From positions 1-64,000 of the forward strand of contig NZ_LXLV01000009.1 in NCBI RefSeq assembly GCF_001757995.1: a stretch of DNA of 64,000 bases. The letters run 5' to 3'. Positions 1-10,507 of this stretch are shown one piece after another; position 1 is the stretch's first letter; each line of letters starts with the position of its first letter. This DNA is from Bacillus mycoides (lineage in GTDB: Bacteria; Bacillota; Bacilli; Bacillales; Bacillaceae_G). The notes under the pieces are model-generated. The model was not told the DNA's origin. It did no database searches and saw only the letters and a program-made list of their open reading frames with translations. A program made the position numbers and the translations under genes.

Positions 1-113
1 TTCCCATAGCGTAAGCTAGTAAGATCCCTGAAAGATGATCAGGTTGATAGGTTCGAGGTGGAAGCATGGTGACATGTGGAGCTGACGAATACTAATAGAT
101 CGAGGACTTAACC
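1..113 (+). rRNA. 23S rRNA, 3' end (partial)
   Basis: This is the last ~113 nt of a large-subunit rRNA that starts before the window. It contains the conserved tail with the sarcin-ricin-distal helices and ends in ACTTAACC, the strand that pairs with the 5' end of Bacillus 23S rRNA. A 5S gene follows about 50 nt later. The exact mature 3' end is approximate by a few nucleotides. Confidence 0.95.
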
Positions 114-165
114 ATATAATATGAAGCAAATGTTATCTAGTTTTGAAGGAATATACCTTCATCAG

Positions 166-281
166 TTTGGTGATGATGGCAGAGAGGTCACACCCGTTCC
201 CATACCGAACACGGAAGTTAAGCTCTCTAGCGCCGATGGTAGTTGGGACCTTGTCCCTGTGAGAGTAGGACGTCGCCAAGC
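166..281 (+). rRNA. rrf: 5S rRNA
   Basis: A 116-nt gene that starts TTTGGTGATGATGGC and ends CGTCGCCAAGC, with the closing helix TTTGGTG/CGCCAAG. It contains the conserved CCGAACACGGAAGTTAAGC core. It lies just after the 23S tail in the usual 16S-23S-5S order, and no tRNA follows before the terminator. Confidence 0.97.
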
Positions 282-283
282 AA

Positions 284-314
284 AAACCTAAGTTGTTTCG
301 ACTTAGGTTTTTTT
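284..314 (+). terminator. rRNA operon terminator
   Basis: A 10-bp perfect stem (AAACCTAAGT/ACTTAGGTTT), a 7-nt loop and a T-run, directly after the 5S gene. A-rich sequence on the other side means it could also stop the convergent minus-strand gene that ends at 325. Confidence 0.93.
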
Positions 315-324
315 GTGTATATTT

Positions 325-606
325 TTATTTACCGAAGGTTAAAATCCAGAAATTTAATAACCCTAAAGAAGAAAAAAGAGTGAAATAGAGGCTGTTTAAA
401 ATAATAACAATGATTTTTTGTGCTCCTGATTTTCCGAATGCTCCTAAAATAATCCCTAAGATAGGAAAGATTATTTCTATCATAAGTGTATATTTTAAAT
501 AATGAGAGTGGAAAAAATGGGATGATATAAATAAGTATTCAATAATTACTGCAATTACTGCGATAGAGAAAAATAAATAGGATAATAGCACAGTTATTTT
601 TTTCAC
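325..606 (-). CDS. small three-helix membrane protein, unknown function
   Basis: A 93-residue protein that I do not recognise. Hydrophobic stretches at about residues 4-27, 40-60 and 64-90 predict three membrane helices with short polar links; a GAFGKSG segment links helices 2 and 3. There is no signal peptidase or lipoprotein motif. The start is GTG at 606, supported by an AAGGAGG site six bases upstream. It sits alone between an rRNA operon and the purine operon promoter, a position that tends to hold lineage-specific genes, and shares the rRNA terminator. Function cannot be inferred from sequence. Confidence 0.7.
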   Translation of the reverse strand: MKKITVLLSYLFFSIAVIAVIIEYLFISSHFFHSHYLKYTLMIEIIFPILGIILGAFGKSGAQKIIVIILNSLYFTLFSSLGLLNFWILTFGK

Positions 607-792
607 GATTATTCCTCCTTAGAAATTAAATCGTTCTAATATAAGTTCTATTGATGTATAGAACTTATATTTTGATTAAAACATACTGAAGTACTATATA
701 AACAGTTATACGTAAAGTAGATCTCTAGAAATATATATTCTAATTCCCTTTCCTTCTTGCATATAGTTGCAATTCTTCTTTTGAATATAACT

Positions 793-838
793 AAAACACG
801 AACGTTATCGATAACTAGTAAAAAAACATTCGATTATT
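793..838. promoter_or_regulatory. paired PurR boxes upstream of purE
   Basis: Two inverted PurBox-like elements. The first (793-806) has core CGAA at 799-802 in an A/T-rich context (AAAACACGAACGTT). The second (825-838) has core TTCG at 829-832 on the opposite strand. The cores are about 30 bp apart, as expected for the PurR repressor control region of Bacillus pur operons, in which PRPP lifts repression. They lie just upstream of the -35 element at 841. Assignment rests on motif and position. Confidence 0.7.
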
Positions 839-840
839 TA

Positions 841-870
841 TTGACATTGTTTATGAAATATTGTTAATAT
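841..870 (+). promoter_or_regulatory. sigma-A promoter of the pur operon
   Basis: A consensus -35 TTGACA at 841-846 and a -10 TAATAT at 865-870 with an 18-bp spacer. Transcription would begin near 877, just before the riboswitch aptamer, leaving a leader of about 210 nt before purE. Confidence 0.8.
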
Positions 871-894
871 AGCCATAGAAACAATAATATATAA

Positions 895-1067
895 GACCTC
901 ATATAATCGCGGGGATATGGCCTGCAAGTCTCTACCTAACGACCGTTATTCGTTAGACTATGAGGGAAAGTCACTCGGTATTTTTCTATTCACAAGGGAT
1001 ACGTATGCCTGAGTAGAGCGCTTTCTCTCATAGTAAAAGAGAAACTGTTCTATTTCAGGCTTTTTTT
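895..1067 (+). promoter_or_regulatory. guanine-type purine riboswitch with terminator, purE leader
   Basis: The aptamer spans about 895-966. P1 is CCTCATA (897-903) paired with TATGAGG (959-965), and the conserved TATAATCGCGGGGATATGG and GTCTCTACC core sequences are present. The base that sets specificity is C958 in GACTATG, so guanine/hypoxanthine rather than adenine is the expected ligand. The expression platform is a terminator, GCCTGA (1007-1012)/TCAGGC (1055-1060), followed by seven T. An antiterminator is visible: 957-970 pairs with 1021-1034 over 14 positions including one G-U, so ligand-stabilised P1 would free the terminator and switch the operon off. Confidence 0.95.
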
Positions 1068-1090
1068 ATTTGAATCGGGGGGATTCTAAT

Positions 1091-1576
1091 ATGAAATCAC
1101 TAGTTGGAGTCATAATGGGAAGTACGTCAGACTGGGAAACAATGAAATATGCTTGTGACATTTTAGATGAATTAAATATACCGTATGAGAAAAAAGTTGT
1201 ATCCGCTCATCGGACTCCGGATTATATGTTTGAATATGCAGAGACGGCTCGTGAACGTGGATTGAAAGTTATTATTGCTGGAGCTGGTGGAGCAGCACAT
1301 TTACCAGGGATGGTTGCAGCGAAGACAAATCTTCCTGTAATTGGCGTTCCAGTTCAATCAAAAGCGTTAAACGGATTAGATTCATTATTATCCATCGTCC
1401 AAATGCCAGGAGGGGTTCCAGTTGCAACTGTTGCAATTGGTAAAGCTGGTTCAACAAATGCTGGATTACTTGCTGCACAAATACTTGGATCATTCCATGA
1501 TGACATACATGATGCATTGGAATTGAGACGAGAAGCGATTGAAAAAGATGTGCGTGAAGGTAGTGAGCTAGTATGA
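1091..1576 (+). CDS. purE: N5-carboxyaminoimidazole ribonucleotide mutase
   Basis: PurE moves the carboxyl group of N5-CAIR to give CAIR, step 6 of de novo IMP synthesis, using the product of the next gene, PurK. The protein is 161 residues, normal for class I PurE. It shows the GSTSD nucleotide loop near the N terminus, the SAHRTP motif with the catalytic histidine, and [12 protein letters not shown] chose ATG 1091, behind CGGGGGGA; a TTG at 1070 would put seven extra residues over the ribosome binding site. It is the first gene of a twelve-gene operon and overlaps purK by 4 bp (ATGA). Expression should follow the PurR boxes and riboswitch upstream. Confidence 0.97.
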   Translation: MKSLVGVIMGSTSDWETMKYACDILDELNIPYEKKVVSAHRTPDYMFEYAETARERGLKVIIAGAGGAAHLPGMVAAKTNLPVIGVPVQSKALNGLDSLLSIVQMPGGVPVATVAIGKAGSTNAGLLAAQILGSFHDDIHDALELRREAIEKDVREGSELV

Positions 1577-2724
1577 CGAGAATCATTTTACCTGGAAAAA
1601 CAATCGGCATTATTGGAGGCGGCCAGCTTGGAAGAATGATGGCATTGGCAGCTAAGGAGATGGGATATAAAATTGCTGTTTTAGATCCTACAAAGCATTC
1701 ACCATGTGCACAAGTTGCTGATATTGAAATTGTTGCATCATATGACGATTTAAAAGCAATTCAGCATTTAGCAGAGATCAGTGATGTTGTCACATATGAA
1801 TTTGAGAATATTGATTATAGATGTTTACAATGGCTTGAAAAACATGCTTACTTACCGCAAGGCAGTCAGTTGTTAAGTAAAACGCAAAATCGTTTTACAG
1901 AAAAGAATGCAATTGAAAAAGCGGGATTACCAGTAGCAACGTATAGACTGGTTCAAACTCAAGAGCAGCTTACTGAAGCAATCGCCGAGTTATCATATCC
2001 TTCCGTCTTAAAAACAACGACAGGTGGATACGATGGTAAAGGGCAAGTGGTTTTAAAGAGTGAAGCTGATGTTGTGAGAGCAAAAGAACTTACTAATAAA
2101 GCAGAATGCATTCTAGAAAAATGGGTACCTTTTGAAAAAGAAATATCAGTTATTGTAATTCGTAGTGTAAGTGGTGAAACGAAAGTATTTCCCGTAGCAG
2201 AAAATATTCATGTGAATAACATTTTACATGAATCTATTGTTCCAGCTCGCATTACAGAAGAACTTTCTCAAAAAGCAATTACTTATGCAAAAGTACTTGC
2301 GGATGAATTAAAACTTGTGGGAACACTAGCGGTAGAGATGTTTGCTACAGCTGACGGTGAGATTTACATTAATGAATTAGCGCCAAGGCCTCATAATTCA
2401 GGACACTATACACAGGATGCATGTGAAACGAGTCAATTTGGTCAACATATTCGAGCAATCTGTAATTTACCTCTTGGAGAAACAAATTTGTTAAAACCAG
2501 TTGTCATGGTAAACATTTTAGGCGAACATATAGAAGGGGTCCTAGGACAAGTGAATAGACTAACCGGGTGCTATTTACACTTGTATGGAAAAGAAGAAGC
2601 AAAAGCGCAGCGAAAAATGGGGCATGTTAATATTTTAAATGATAATATTGAAGTCGCTCTAGAAAAAGCGAAGAGTTTGCATATTTGGGACCATCAAGAA
2701 CAACTGTTGGAGGGAAAAAGATGA
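1573..2724 (+). CDS. purK: N5-carboxyaminoimidazole ribonucleotide synthase
   Basis: PurK is an ATP-grasp ligase that joins AIR, bicarbonate and ATP to form N5-CAIR, the substrate of PurE. The 383-residue protein shows the N-terminal GGGQLGRMM dinucleotide-like loop, the ATP-grasp glycine loop [11 protein letters not shown] near residue 155, and the metal/ATP segment [12 protein letters not shown] near 270. The start ATG overlaps the purE stop by 4 bp, and the stop overlaps the purB start in the same ATGA way, so translation of the first three genes is probably coupled. Confidence 0.97.
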   Translation: MTRIILPGKTIGIIGGGQLGRMMALAAKEMGYKIAVLDPTKHSPCAQVADIEIVASYDDLKAIQHLAEISDVVTYEFENIDYRCLQWLEKHAYLPQGSQLLSKTQNRFTEKNAIEKAGLPVATYRLVQTQEQLTEAIAELSYPSVLKTTTGGYDGKGQVVLKSEADVVRAKELTNKAECILEKWVPFEKEISVIVIRSVSGETKVFPVAENIHVNNILHESIVPARITEELSQKAITYAKVLADELKLVGTLAVEMFATADGEIYINELAPRPHNSGHYTQDACETSQFGQHIRAICNLPLGETNLLKPVVMVNILGEHIEGVLGQVNRLTGCYLHLYGKEEAKAQRKMGHVNILNDNIEVALEKAKSLHIWDHQEQLLEGKR

Positions 2725-4028
2725 TTAATCGTTATACACGCCCTGAAATGGGTGCAATTTGGACGGAAGAAAACAAATTTAAGGCATGGTTAGAAGTTGA
2801 GATTTTAGCTTGTGAAGCATGGGCTGAGCTTGGCGATATTCCAAAAGAAGATGTTAAAAAAATTCGTGAGCATGCATCATTTGATATTGATCGTATTTAT
2901 GAAATTGAAAAAGAAACACGTCATGACGTAGTTGCTTTCACTCGTGCTGTATCAGAAACACCAACATTAGGTGAAGAACGCAAATGGGTTCATTACGGTC
3001 TAACATCTACAGACGTAGTAGATACAGCTTTATCTTACATCTTAAAACAAGCAAATGAAATCTTGTTAAAAGACTTAGAAAACTTTGTTAGCATTTTAGC
3101 TAATAAAGCGAAAGAGCATAAATACACGATTATGATGGGAAGAACACACGGTGTACATGCAGAGCCAACAACATTTGGTTTAAAACTTGGTCTTTGGTAT
3201 GAAGAAATGAAACGTAACGTAGAGCGTTTCAAACAAGCTGCTGATACAGTTCGCGTTGGTAAATTATCTGGTGCGGTTGGTACATATGCAAATATTGATC
3301 CATTCGTAGAAAAGTATGTTTGTGAAAACTTAGGATTAGAAGCAGCACCAATTTCAACACAAACATTGCAACGTGATCGTCATGCACATTACATGTCAAC
3401 ACTTGCACTAATCGCAACATCTGTTGAAAAGATGGCAGTTGAGATTCGTGGTTTACAAAAGAGTGAAACACGTGAAGTTGAAGAGGCTTTCGCAAAAGGT
3501 CAAAAAGGTTCTTCTGCAATGCCGCATAAACGTAATCCAATTGGATCTGAAAATATGACTGGTTTAGCTCGTGTTATCCGCGGTTATATGATGACAGCTT
3601 ACGAGAATGTTCCGTTATGGCATGAGCGTGATATCTCTCACTCTTCTGCAGAACGCGTAATTTTACCAGATGCTACAATCGCGTTAAATTACATGTTAAA
3701 TCGCTTTGGTAATATCGTTAAAAATTTAACTGTATTCCCAGAGAATATGAAACGCAATATGACAAGAACATACGGATTAATTTACTCTCAACGCGTAATG
3801 CTTACACTAATTGACAAAGGTCTGGTACGTGAAGAAGCTTATGATATCGTACAGCCTAAAGCAATGGAAGCTTGGGAAACACAAGTACAATTTAAAGAGC
3901 TTGTAGAAGCTGACGAGCGTATTACAAGTAAGTTAACGCAAGAAGAAATTAACGAATGTTTCAATTATGAACATCATATGCAACACGTTGATACAATCTT
4001 TGAACGCCTTGGATTAAACGAAGCGTAA
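2721..4028 (+). CDS. purB: adenylosuccinate lyase
   Basis: PurB cleaves SAICAR to AICAR plus fumarate, and adenylosuccinate to AMP plus fumarate, so it serves both IMP and AMP synthesis. The 435-residue protein of the fumarase/aspartase superfamily has GLTSTD near residue 90, [14 protein letters not shown] near 140 and the flexible catalytic loop signature [10 protein letters not shown] near 265. ATG 2721 is chosen behind GGAGGGAAAAAG; it overlaps the purK stop by 4 bp. An 88-bp gap with a 12-bp hairpin follows, the first long gap in the operon. Confidence 0.97.
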   Translation: MINRYTRPEMGAIWTEENKFKAWLEVEILACEAWAELGDIPKEDVKKIREHASFDIDRIYEIEKETRHDVVAFTRAVSETPTLGEERKWVHYGLTSTDVVDTALSYILKQANEILLKDLENFVSILANKAKEHKYTIMMGRTHGVHAEPTTFGLKLGLWYEEMKRNVERFKQAADTVRVGKLSGAVGTYANIDPFVEKYVCENLGLEAAPISTQTLQRDRHAHYMSTLALIATSVEKMAVEIRGLQKSETREVEEAFAKGQKGSSAMPHKRNPIGSENMTGLARVIRGYMMTAYENVPLWHERDISHSSAERVILPDATIALNYMLNRFGNIVKNLTVFPENMKRNMTRTYGLIYSQRVMLTLIDKGLVREEAYDIVQPKAMEAWETQVQFKELVEADERITSKLTQEEINECFNYEHHMQHVDTIFERLGLNEA

Positions 4029-4036
4029 AATTTCAT

Positions 4037-4066
4037 ATGGCACAGAATAGAGTCATTCTGTGCCAT
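4037..4066 (+). other. 12-bp hairpin in the purB-purC gap
   Basis: ATGGCACAGAAT (4037-4048) and ATTCTGTGCCAT (4055-4066) form a perfect 12-bp stem with a 6-nt loop. The sequence after it (TCTTTATAAAAA) lacks a proper T-run, so this is more likely an mRNA stability or processing element, or a weak attenuator, than a full terminator. Confidence 0.75.
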
Positions 4067-4116
4067 TCTTTATAAAAATATTATTCACATTTTTCAAACT
4101 ACAGGGGGCTTGCGAA

Positions 4117-4836
4117 ATGCAAAAGCTAGAATTGCTGTATGAAGGTAAGGCAAAAAGAATTTATCGTACAGAAGCAGCAGATATGGTTTGGGTAGAGTAC
4201 AAAGATAGTGCGACTGCTTTCAATGGGGAGAAAAAAGCGACAATTACAGGAAAAGGTCGTTTGAACAATGAGATTACAACTTTATTGTTCAGAAAGTTAC
4301 AAGAAGTTGGAATTAAAACACACTTTGTAGAGAAGTTATCTGATACAGAACAACTTGTCAAAAAGGTGAGTATTATTCCATTAGAAGTTGTCACAAGAAA
4401 CGTAATTGCAGGTAGTCTTTCAAAAAGACTAGGAATGGAAGAAGGAACTGCTCTTACAACACCAATCGTAGAATTTTACTACAAAGATGATGATTTAGGA
4501 GATCCGCTTGTAACGGAAGATCATATTCGTTTGTTAAATGTTGCAACACCAGAGCAAGTAAGCGTATTACGAGATGCAGCTCTACAAATCAATCAAGTGT
4601 TGATTGAGCATTTCGCAAGCTGTCGTGTAAGATTAGTAGATTTCAAATTAGAGTTTGGCTTAACAGAAGAAGGAGAAATCATATTAGCAGATGAAATTTC
4701 GCCAGATACTTGCCGTTTATGGGATGAAACGAGCAATGAAAAATTTGATAAAGATGTATTCCGTCGTGATCTTGGGAATTTAACAGAAGCATATGAAGAA
4801 ATTTTAAAACGTTTAGGGGGAGCTTCACATGTATAA
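4117..4836 (+). CDS. purC: SAICAR synthetase
   Basis: PurC condenses CAIR with aspartate using ATP to make SAICAR. The 239-residue length is typical. Visible family motifs are LLYEGKAKRIY at the N terminus (ATP binding) and LADEISPDTCRLWD near residue 190. The start is ATG 4117, ten bases after ACAGGGGGC; a longer in-frame reading from 4060 would begin inside the intergenic hairpin and is rejected. The 3' end overlaps purS by 8 bp. Confidence 0.97.
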   Translation: MQKLELLYEGKAKRIYRTEAADMVWVEYKDSATAFNGEKKATITGKGRLNNEITTLLFRKLQEVGIKTHFVEKLSDTEQLVKKVSIIPLEVVTRNVIAGSLSKRLGMEEGTALTTPIVEFYYKDDDLGDPLVTEDHIRLLNVATPEQVSVLRDAALQINQVLIEHFASCRVRLVDFKLEFGLTEEGEIILADEISPDTCRLWDETSNEKFDKDVFRRDLGNLTEAYEEILKRLGGASHV

Positions 4837-5083
4837 AGTTAAGGTATATGTAACGTTAAGAGAAAGTGTATTAGATCCACAAGGAACTGCGGTAAAGGGA
4901 GCACTTCATAGTCTTTCATTCACAGAAGTACAAGACGTTCGAATCGGAAAGTATATGGAATTAACAATTGATAAATCAGTATCTGATCTAGATAGCAAGG
5001 TAAAAGAAATGTGCGAAAAACTATTAGCAAACGTTGTAATGGAAGACTACCGTTATGAAGTTGAGGAGGTTGTCGCACAGTGA
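4829..5083 (+). CDS. purS: FGAM synthase subunit PurS
   Basis: PurS is the small subunit of the three-part formylglycinamidine synthase of Gram-positive bacteria (PurS-PurQ-PurL). It bridges the amidotransferase and synthetase so that ammonia can be channelled. It is 84 residues with the beta-alpha-beta ferredoxin-like pattern of the family ([19 protein letters not shown] start). It overlaps purC by 8 bp and purQ by 4 bp, in keeping with equal production of the three subunits. Confidence 0.96.
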   Translation: MYKVKVYVTLRESVLDPQGTAVKGALHSLSFTEVQDVRIGKYMELTIDKSVSDLDSKVKEMCEKLLANVVMEDYRYEVEEVVAQ

Positions 5084-5763
5084 AATTTGCCGTAATAGTA
5101 TTTCCGGGTTCGAACTGTGATGTCGATATGTTCCATGCAATTAAAGATGAGCTTGGCGAAGAGGTAGATTACGTTTGGCACGATAGAGAGAATTTAGATG
5201 AATATGATGCGATTTTACTACCAGGTGGATTCTCTTACGGTGACTACTTACGTTGCGGTGCTATTTCTCGCTTTGCTAATGCAATGAAAGCAGTGCAAAA
5301 AGCTGCTGAGCAAGGAAAGCCGATTTTAGGTGTATGTAATGGATTCCAGATTCTTGTTGAATCAGGATTATTACCAGGAGCATTAATGAGAAACGAAAAC
5401 TTAAAATTTATGTGCCGAACTGTTCAGTTACGTGTTGAAAATAATGAAACGATGTTTACATCACAATATGAAAAAGATGAAGTGATTAATATTCCAATTG
5501 CACATGGTGAAGGGAATTACTATTGTGATGAAGCGACCCTTAAACAATTAGAAGAGAATAATCAAATCGCATTCCGTTACGTAGAAAATCCGAATGGAAG
5601 CGTTTCAGATATTGCAGGTATTGTAAATGAAAAAGGGAATGTCCTTGGCATGATGCCACATCCAGAGCGCGCTGTAGATGAATTACTTGGCGGTGCGGAA
5701 GGGTTAAAAGTCTTTCAATCTATCTTAAAACAGTGGAGGGAAACATATGTCGTTAATGCTTGA
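5080..5763 (+). CDS. purQ: FGAM synthase glutaminase subunit PurQ
   Basis: PurQ is a class I glutamine amidotransferase that releases ammonia from glutamine for PurL. The 227-residue protein has the oxyanion segment [15 protein letters not shown] near residue 50, the nucleophile elbow GVCNGFQIL with Cys near 86, and the catalytic His-x-Glu in MMPHPERA near 195. The start is GTG, in a GTGA overlap with the purS stop. The 3' end overlaps purL by 17 bp, and the purL ribosome binding site lies inside purQ. Confidence 0.97.
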   Translation: MKFAVIVFPGSNCDVDMFHAIKDELGEEVDYVWHDRENLDEYDAILLPGGFSYGDYLRCGAISRFANAMKAVQKAAEQGKPILGVCNGFQILVESGLLPGALMRNENLKFMCRTVQLRVENNETMFTSQYEKDEVINIPIAHGEGNYYCDEATLKQLEENNQIAFRYVENPNGSVSDIAGIVNEKGNVLGMMPHPERAVDELLGGAEGLKVFQSILKQWRETYVVNA

Positions 5764-7966
5764 GCCAAATCCAACACAAATTAAAGAAGAGCGTATATAT
5801 GCGGAAATGGGGCTAACAGACGAAGAGTTTGCCATGGTTGAAAAGATTCTAGGCCGTTTGCCGAATTATACAGAAACAGGATTATTCTCTGTAATGTGGT
5901 CTGAACATTGTAGTTATAAAAATTCAAAACCAGTTCTTCGCAAGTTCCCAACGACAGGGGAGCGTGTCCTGCAAGGGCCTGGAGAAGGCGCTGGAATTGT
6001 AGATATCGGTGATAATCAAGCGGTTGTATTTAAAATGGAAAGCCATAACCATCCTTCTGCTATTGAACCATATCAAGGAGCAGCAACAGGCGTTGGTGGT
6101 ATTATCCGTGACGTATTCTCTATGGGAGCACGTCCAGTAGCTCTATTAAACTCACTTCGCTTCGGTGAATTACAATCACCACGCGTGAAATATTTATTCG
6201 AAGAAGTAGTAGCAGGAATCGCAGGATACGGTAACTGCATCGGTATTCCTACTGTTGGTGGAGAAGTACAATTCGATCCATGTTACGAAGGAAATCCACT
6301 TGTAAATGCAATGTGCGTAGGTTTAATTAACCACGAAGATATTAAAAAAGGGCAAGCACACGGTGCTGGCAATACAGTAATGTACGTAGGAGCATCAACT
6401 GGTCGTGACGGTATTCACGGTGCAACATTCGCATCTGAAGAACTATCTGAAAGCTCAGAAGCAAAACGTCCGGCAGTTCAAGTAGGAGATCCATTTATGG
6501 AGAAACTTCTTATCGAAGCATGTTTAGAACTTATTCAGTCTGATGCACTTGTTGGAATTCAAGATATGGGAGCTGCTGGTTTAACTTCATCTTCTGCAGA
6601 AATGGCAAGTAAAGCAGGTATGGGTATTGAAATGTACTTAGATGATGTACCACAGCGTGAAACGGGAATGACACCATATGAAATGATGCTATCTGAATCA
6701 CAAGAGCGTATGTTAATTGTTATAAAAAAAGGTAGAGAGCAAGAAATAGTAGATTTATTTGAGAAGTATGGTCTTGCAGCAGTTACGATGGGGAAAGTAA
6801 CGGAAGATAAAATGCTTCGCTTATTCCATAAAGATGAAATGGTAGCTGAAGTACCGGCGGATGCTCTTGCAGAAGAAGCGCCAATTTATAATAAACCGTC
6901 AAAAGAAGCAGCATACTTTGCTGAGTTCCAGCAGATGAAAATGGAAACACCAAAAGTAGAAAATTATAAAGAAACGTTATTATCTCTATTACAGCAACCA
7001 ACGATTGCAAGTAAAGAGTGGGTATACGATCAATATGATTATCAAGTGCGCACAAGCACAGTTGTTACACCAGGTTCAGATGCAGCGGTTGTACGTGTAC
7101 GCGGTACAGAAAAAGGATTAGCAATGACGACAGATTGTAACTCTCGCTACATTTATTTAGATCCAGAAGTGGGTGGTAAAATTGCAGTAGCAGAGGCAGC
7201 ACGTAATATCGTATGTTCTGGCGGGGAGCCACTTGCAATTACAGATTGCTTAAACTTCGGTAACCCAGAAAAACCAGAGATCTTCTGGCAAATTGAGAAA
7301 TCAGTAGACGGTATGAGTGAAGCTTGTCGCAAGTTACAAACGCCAGTTATCGGTGGGAATGTATCAATGTATAACGAGCGTAGTGGTGAAGCTGTATATC
7401 CAACACCGACTGTTGGGATGGTCGGTCTTGTACACGATTTAAAACATGTAACAACACAAGAGTTTAAGCAAGCTGGTGATTTAGTTTATGTAATCGGAGA
7501 GACGAAAGCTGAGTTTGGTGGAAGTGAATTACAGAAAATGATTCACGGCAAAATTTTCGGTCAATCACCAAGTATCGATTTAGACGTAGAATTACAACGT
7601 CAAAAACAAGTATTAGAAGCAATTCAAGCTGGACTTGTTCAATCTGCACATGATGTTGCTGAAGGTGGTTTAGCAGTTGCGATTGCAGAAAGTGCAATTG
7701 GTGCTAATGGCTTAGGTGCTACTGTGAAATTAGATGGAGAAGCAACAGCGGCATTATTCTCTGAATCACAATCTCGCTTCGTGATAACTGTAAAGCGTGA
7801 AAATAAAGAAGCATTCGAGAAAGCGGTAGAAGCAATTCAAGTTGGAGAAGTTACAAATACAAATGAAGTAACAATTCATAATGAAGAAAATGAAGTATTA
7901 CTTACAGCAAATGTAGATGAAATGAGAAAGGCTTGGAAAGGGGCAATCCCATGCTTGCTGAAATAA
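5747..7966 (+). CDS. purL: FGAM synthase large subunit PurL
   Basis: PurL uses ATP and the ammonia made by PurQ to convert FGAR to FGAM. At 739 residues it is the small form found with PurS and PurQ, not the ~1300-residue fused enzyme. Motifs include [13 protein letters not shown] near residue 47, [18 protein letters not shown] near 95 and [18 protein letters not shown] near 270. ATG 5747 follows GTGGAGGGAAAC. The last 16 bp overlap the purF start, so purF translation is probably coupled. Confidence 0.97.
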   Translation: MSLMLEPNPTQIKEERIYAEMGLTDEEFAMVEKILGRLPNYTETGLFSVMWSEHCSYKNSKPVLRKFPTTGERVLQGPGEGAGIVDIGDNQAVVFKMESHNHPSAIEPYQGAATGVGGIIRDVFSMGARPVALLNSLRFGELQSPRVKYLFEEVVAGIAGYGNCIGIPTVGGEVQFDPCYEGNPLVNAMCVGLINHEDIKKGQAHGAGNTVMYVGASTGRDGIHGATFASEELSESSEAKRPAVQVGDPFMEKLLIEACLELIQSDALVGIQDMGAAGLTSSSAEMASKAGMGIEMYLDDVPQRETGMTPYEMMLSESQERMLIVIKKGREQEIVDLFEKYGLAAVTMGKVTEDKMLRLFHKDEMVAEVPADALAEEAPIYNKPSKEAAYFAEFQQMKMETPKVENYKETLLSLLQQPTIASKEWVYDQYDYQVRTSTVVTPGSDAAVVRVRGTEKGLAMTTDCNSRYIYLDPEVGGKIAVAEAARNIVCSGGEPLAITDCLNFGNPEKPEIFWQIEKSVDGMSEACRKLQTPVIGGNVSMYNERSGEAVYPTPTVGMVGLVHDLKHVTTQEFKQAGDLVYVIGETKAEFGGSELQKMIHGKIFGQSPSIDLDVELQRQKQVLEAIQAGLVQSAHDVAEGGLAVAIAESAIGANGLGATVKLDGEATAALFSESQSRFVITVKRENKEAFEKAVEAIQVGEVTNTNEVTIHNEENEVLLTANVDEMRKAWKGAIPCLLK

Positions 7967-9366
7967 AGGGGTTAAATGAAGAATGTGGCGTTTTTGGAAT
8001 TTGGGGGCATGAAAATGCAGCACAAGTTTCGTACTACGGATTGCACAGTTTGCAGCACCGTGGACAAGAGGGCGCAGGCATTGTTGTAAATAATGGGGAA
8101 AAGATCGTCGGTCACAAGGGGTTAGGTCTAATATCAGAAGTGTTTTCAAGAGGTGAGCTAGAGGGATTAAACGGAAAATCAGCAATTGGACACGTACGAT
8201 ATGCAACAGCTGGTGGAAGTGAAGTTGCTAACGTTCAACCATTATTATTCCGTTTTTCCGATCATAGTATGGCATTAGCTCATAACGGAAATTTAATTAA
8301 TGCAAAGATGCTTCGCCGTGAATTAGAGGCAGAGGGAAGTATTTTTCAAACAAGTTCAGATACAGAGGTACTTTTACATCTCATTAAACGTAGTTCAAAA
8401 GATTCTTTAATTGAAAGTGTAAAAGAGGCCCTAAATAAAGTGAAAGGTGCGTTTGCATATCTTTTACTAACTGGAAATGAAATGATCGTTGCGTTAGACC
8501 CGAATGGGTTCCGTCCTCTTTCAATTGGAAAGATGGGGGATGCTTACGTTGTAGCGTCAGAAACATGTGCTTTCGATGTGGTTGGTGCAACATACATTCG
8601 TGATGTAGAACCTGGTGAATTGCTTATTATCAATGATGAAGGAATTCACGTAGATCGTTTTACAAATGAAGTAGACCATGCGATTTGTAGTATGGAATAC
8701 ATTTACTTTGCACGTCCAGATTCTAATATCGCTGGTATTAATGTTCATGCAGCACGTAAAAACATGGGGAAACGTTTAGCGGCGGAAGCTCCTATTGAAG
8801 CTGATGTTGTTACTGGTGTACCAGACTCTAGTATTTCAGCAGCAATTGGTTATGCGGAGGCGACAGGAATTCCGTATGAGTTAGGATTAATTAAAAATCG
8901 TTACGTTGGACGTACGTTTATTCAACCTTCTCAAGAACTGCGTGAGCAAGGGGTTAAGATGAAGCTTTCAGCAGTAAGAGGCGTAGTTGAAGGAAAACGA
9001 GTTGTTATGATTGACGATTCTATCGTAAGGGGAACGACAAGTAAACGAATTGTTCGTATGCTTCGCGAGGCTGGAGCGACAGAAGTCCATGTAAGAATTG
9101 CTTCACCACCTCTTAAGTATCCATGCTTCTATGGCATTGATATTCAAACGAGAAAAGAATTAATCGCAGCAAATAATTCAATAGAAGAAATCCGTCAAAT
9201 CATCGGAGCAGATTCTTTAACATTTTTAAGTGAAGATGGATTAGTAGATGCAATTGGACGTCCATATGAAGGGAAATACGGCGGTCTATGTATGGCTTAC
9301 TTCAATGGGGATTATCCAACAGCTCTTTATGATTATGAGCAAGAGCTTTTAGAAAGTATGAAATAA
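7951..9366 (+). CDS. purF: amidophosphoribosyltransferase
   Basis: PurF makes phosphoribosylamine from PRPP and glutamine, the committed step. The 471-residue precursor has an 11-residue propeptide ([11 protein letters not shown]) before the catalytic Cys12, then the glutaminase domain, then the phosphoribosyltransferase domain with PRPP loop [16 protein letters not shown] near 350. The B. subtilis enzyme holds a regulatory [4Fe-4S] cluster with four cysteines. Here the first three equivalents are present (Cys246, Cys392, Cys447, same spacing), but the fourth position is Tyr450 (LCMAYF). ATG 7951 is chosen because it gives the classic propeptide; an upstream TTG at 7933 is rejected. Confidence 0.97.
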   Translation: MLAEIKGLNEECGVFGIWGHENAAQVSYYGLHSLQHRGQEGAGIVVNNGEKIVGHKGLGLISEVFSRGELEGLNGKSAIGHVRYATAGGSEVANVQPLLFRFSDHSMALAHNGNLINAKMLRRELEAEGSIFQTSSDTEVLLHLIKRSSKDSLIESVKEALNKVKGAFAYLLLTGNEMIVALDPNGFRPLSIGKMGDAYVVASETCAFDVVGATYIRDVEPGELLIINDEGIHVDRFTNEVDHAICSMEYIYFARPDSNIAGINVHAARKNMGKRLAAEAPIEADVVTGVPDSSISAAIGYAEATGIPYELGLIKNRYVGRTFIQPSQELREQGVKMKLSAVRGVVEGKRVVMIDDSIVRGTTSKRIVRMLREAGATEVHVRIASPPLKYPCFYGIDIQTRKELIAANNSIEEIRQIIGADSLTFLSEDGLVDAIGRPYEGKYGGLCMAYFNGDYPTALYDYEQELLESMK

Positions 9367-9375
9367 GAAGAAAAA

Positions 9376-9403
9376 AGCTTCTACTTCTTTTGATGTAGAA
9401 GCT
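9376..9403 (+). other. hairpin in the purF-purM gap
   Basis: AGCTTCTAC (9376-9384) pairs with GTAGAAGCT (9395-9403) around a 10-nt loop. It is followed by AGCTTCTTTCTT, a broken pyrimidine run, and the 12-bp palindrome GAAGCTAGCTTC (9398-9409) overlaps the 3' arm, so an alternative fold is possible. Probably a partial terminator or processing site. Confidence 0.65.
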
Positions 9404-9466
9404 AGCTTCTTTCTTAAAACGGCCGCCCTGGATGGGGAGAAATTAAAAGACGAGGTGTAAATAACG

Positions 9467-10507
9467 ATGGCGAATGCATATAAGCAAGCAGGAGTAGATA
9501 TTGAAGCTGGATATGAAGCGGTATCTCGCATGAAAAAACACGTACAAACAACAATGAGAAAAGAAGTGCTAGGCGGTTTAGGCGGTTTTGGAGGTATGTT
9601 TGATCTATCAAAATTTGCATTAGAAGAACCTGTATTAGTATCTGGAACAGATGGCGTGGGAACGAAATTGATGCTCGCTTTTATGGCAGATAAACATGAC
9701 ACAATTGGTATTGATGCAGTAGCAATGTGTGTAAATGATATTGTTGTCCAAGGGGCAGAGCCGCTTTTCTTCCTTGATTATATTGCTTGTGGTAAAGCTG
9801 AACCTAGTAAAATTGAAAACATCGTCAAAGGTATATCAGAGGGCTGTCGCCAAGCTGGTTGTGCATTAATTGGTGGGGAAACAGCTGAAATGCCAGGTAT
9901 GTATTCTACGGAAGAATATGATTTAGCTGGTTTTACAGTTGGTATTGTTGATAAAAAGAAAATTGTAACAGGTGAAAAGATTGAAGCTGGTCAAGTATTA
10001 ATTGGCTTAGCATCTAGCGGTATTCATAGTAACGGTTATTCTTTAGTGCGAAAAGTGTTACTAGAAGATGGAGAATTATCTTTAGATCGTATTTATGGGC
10101 GCTTAGAACTACCTCTTGGTGAAGAATTATTAAAACCAACGAAAATTTATGTCAAACCTATTTTAGAACTATTGAAGAAACATGAAGTATACGGTATGGC
10201 GCATATTACAGGTGGCGGGTTCATTGAAAATATTCCACGTATGTTGCCAGAAGGAATCGGTGCGGAAATTGAACTAGGAGCTTGGGAAATTCAGCCGATC
10301 TTCAGTTTACTTCAAGAAGTTGGGAAACTAGAAGAGAAAGAAATGTTCAATATTTTTAACATGGGTATTGGTATGGTAGTAGCGGTGAAGGAAGAAGATG
10401 CAAAAGATATTGTTCGTCTTCTTGAAGAGCAAGGAGAAACAGCTCGTATTATTGGACGTACTGTACAAGGAGCTGGCGTTACCTTTAATGAGGGCGCAGC
10501 ACTATGA
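9467..10507 (+). CDS. purM: phosphoribosylformylglycinamidine cyclo-ligase (AIR synthase)
   Basis: PurM closes the imidazole ring of FGAM using ATP to give AIR. It is in the same structural superfamily as PurL. The 346-residue protein has [14 protein letters not shown] near residue 60, [20 protein letters not shown] near 90, and [12 protein letters not shown] near 140. The start follows GACGAGGTGTAAATAACG. Its stop overlaps purN by 4 bp (ATGA). It lies 100 bp after purF, behind an intergenic hairpin. Confidence 0.97.
   Translation: MANAYKQAGVDIEAGYEAVSRMKKHVQTTMRKEVLGGLGGFGGMFDLSKFALEEPVLVSGTDGVGTKLMLAFMADKHDTIGIDAVAMCVNDIVVQGAEPLFFLDYIACGKAEPSKIENIVKGISEGCRQAGCALIGGETAEMPGMYSTEEYDLAGFTVGIVDKKKIVTGEKIEAGQVLIGLASSGIHSNGYSLVRKVLLEDGELSLDRIYGRLELPLGEELLKPTKIYVKPILELLKKHEVYGMAHITGGGFIENIPRMLPEGIGAEIELGAWEIQPIFSLLQEVGKLEEKEMFNIFNMGIGMVVAVKEEDAKDIVRLLEEQGETARIIGRTVQGAGVTFNEGAAL

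Noticed and set aside
1272-1610. Minus-strand open frame opposite purE/purK
   Set aside because: Antisense shadow of strongly coding genes; Leu/His/Gln-rich composition and no ribosome binding site. The same applies to the many other antisense frames inside purB, purL, purF, purH, ligA, camS, gatA, dgkB, gabD and rlmCD.
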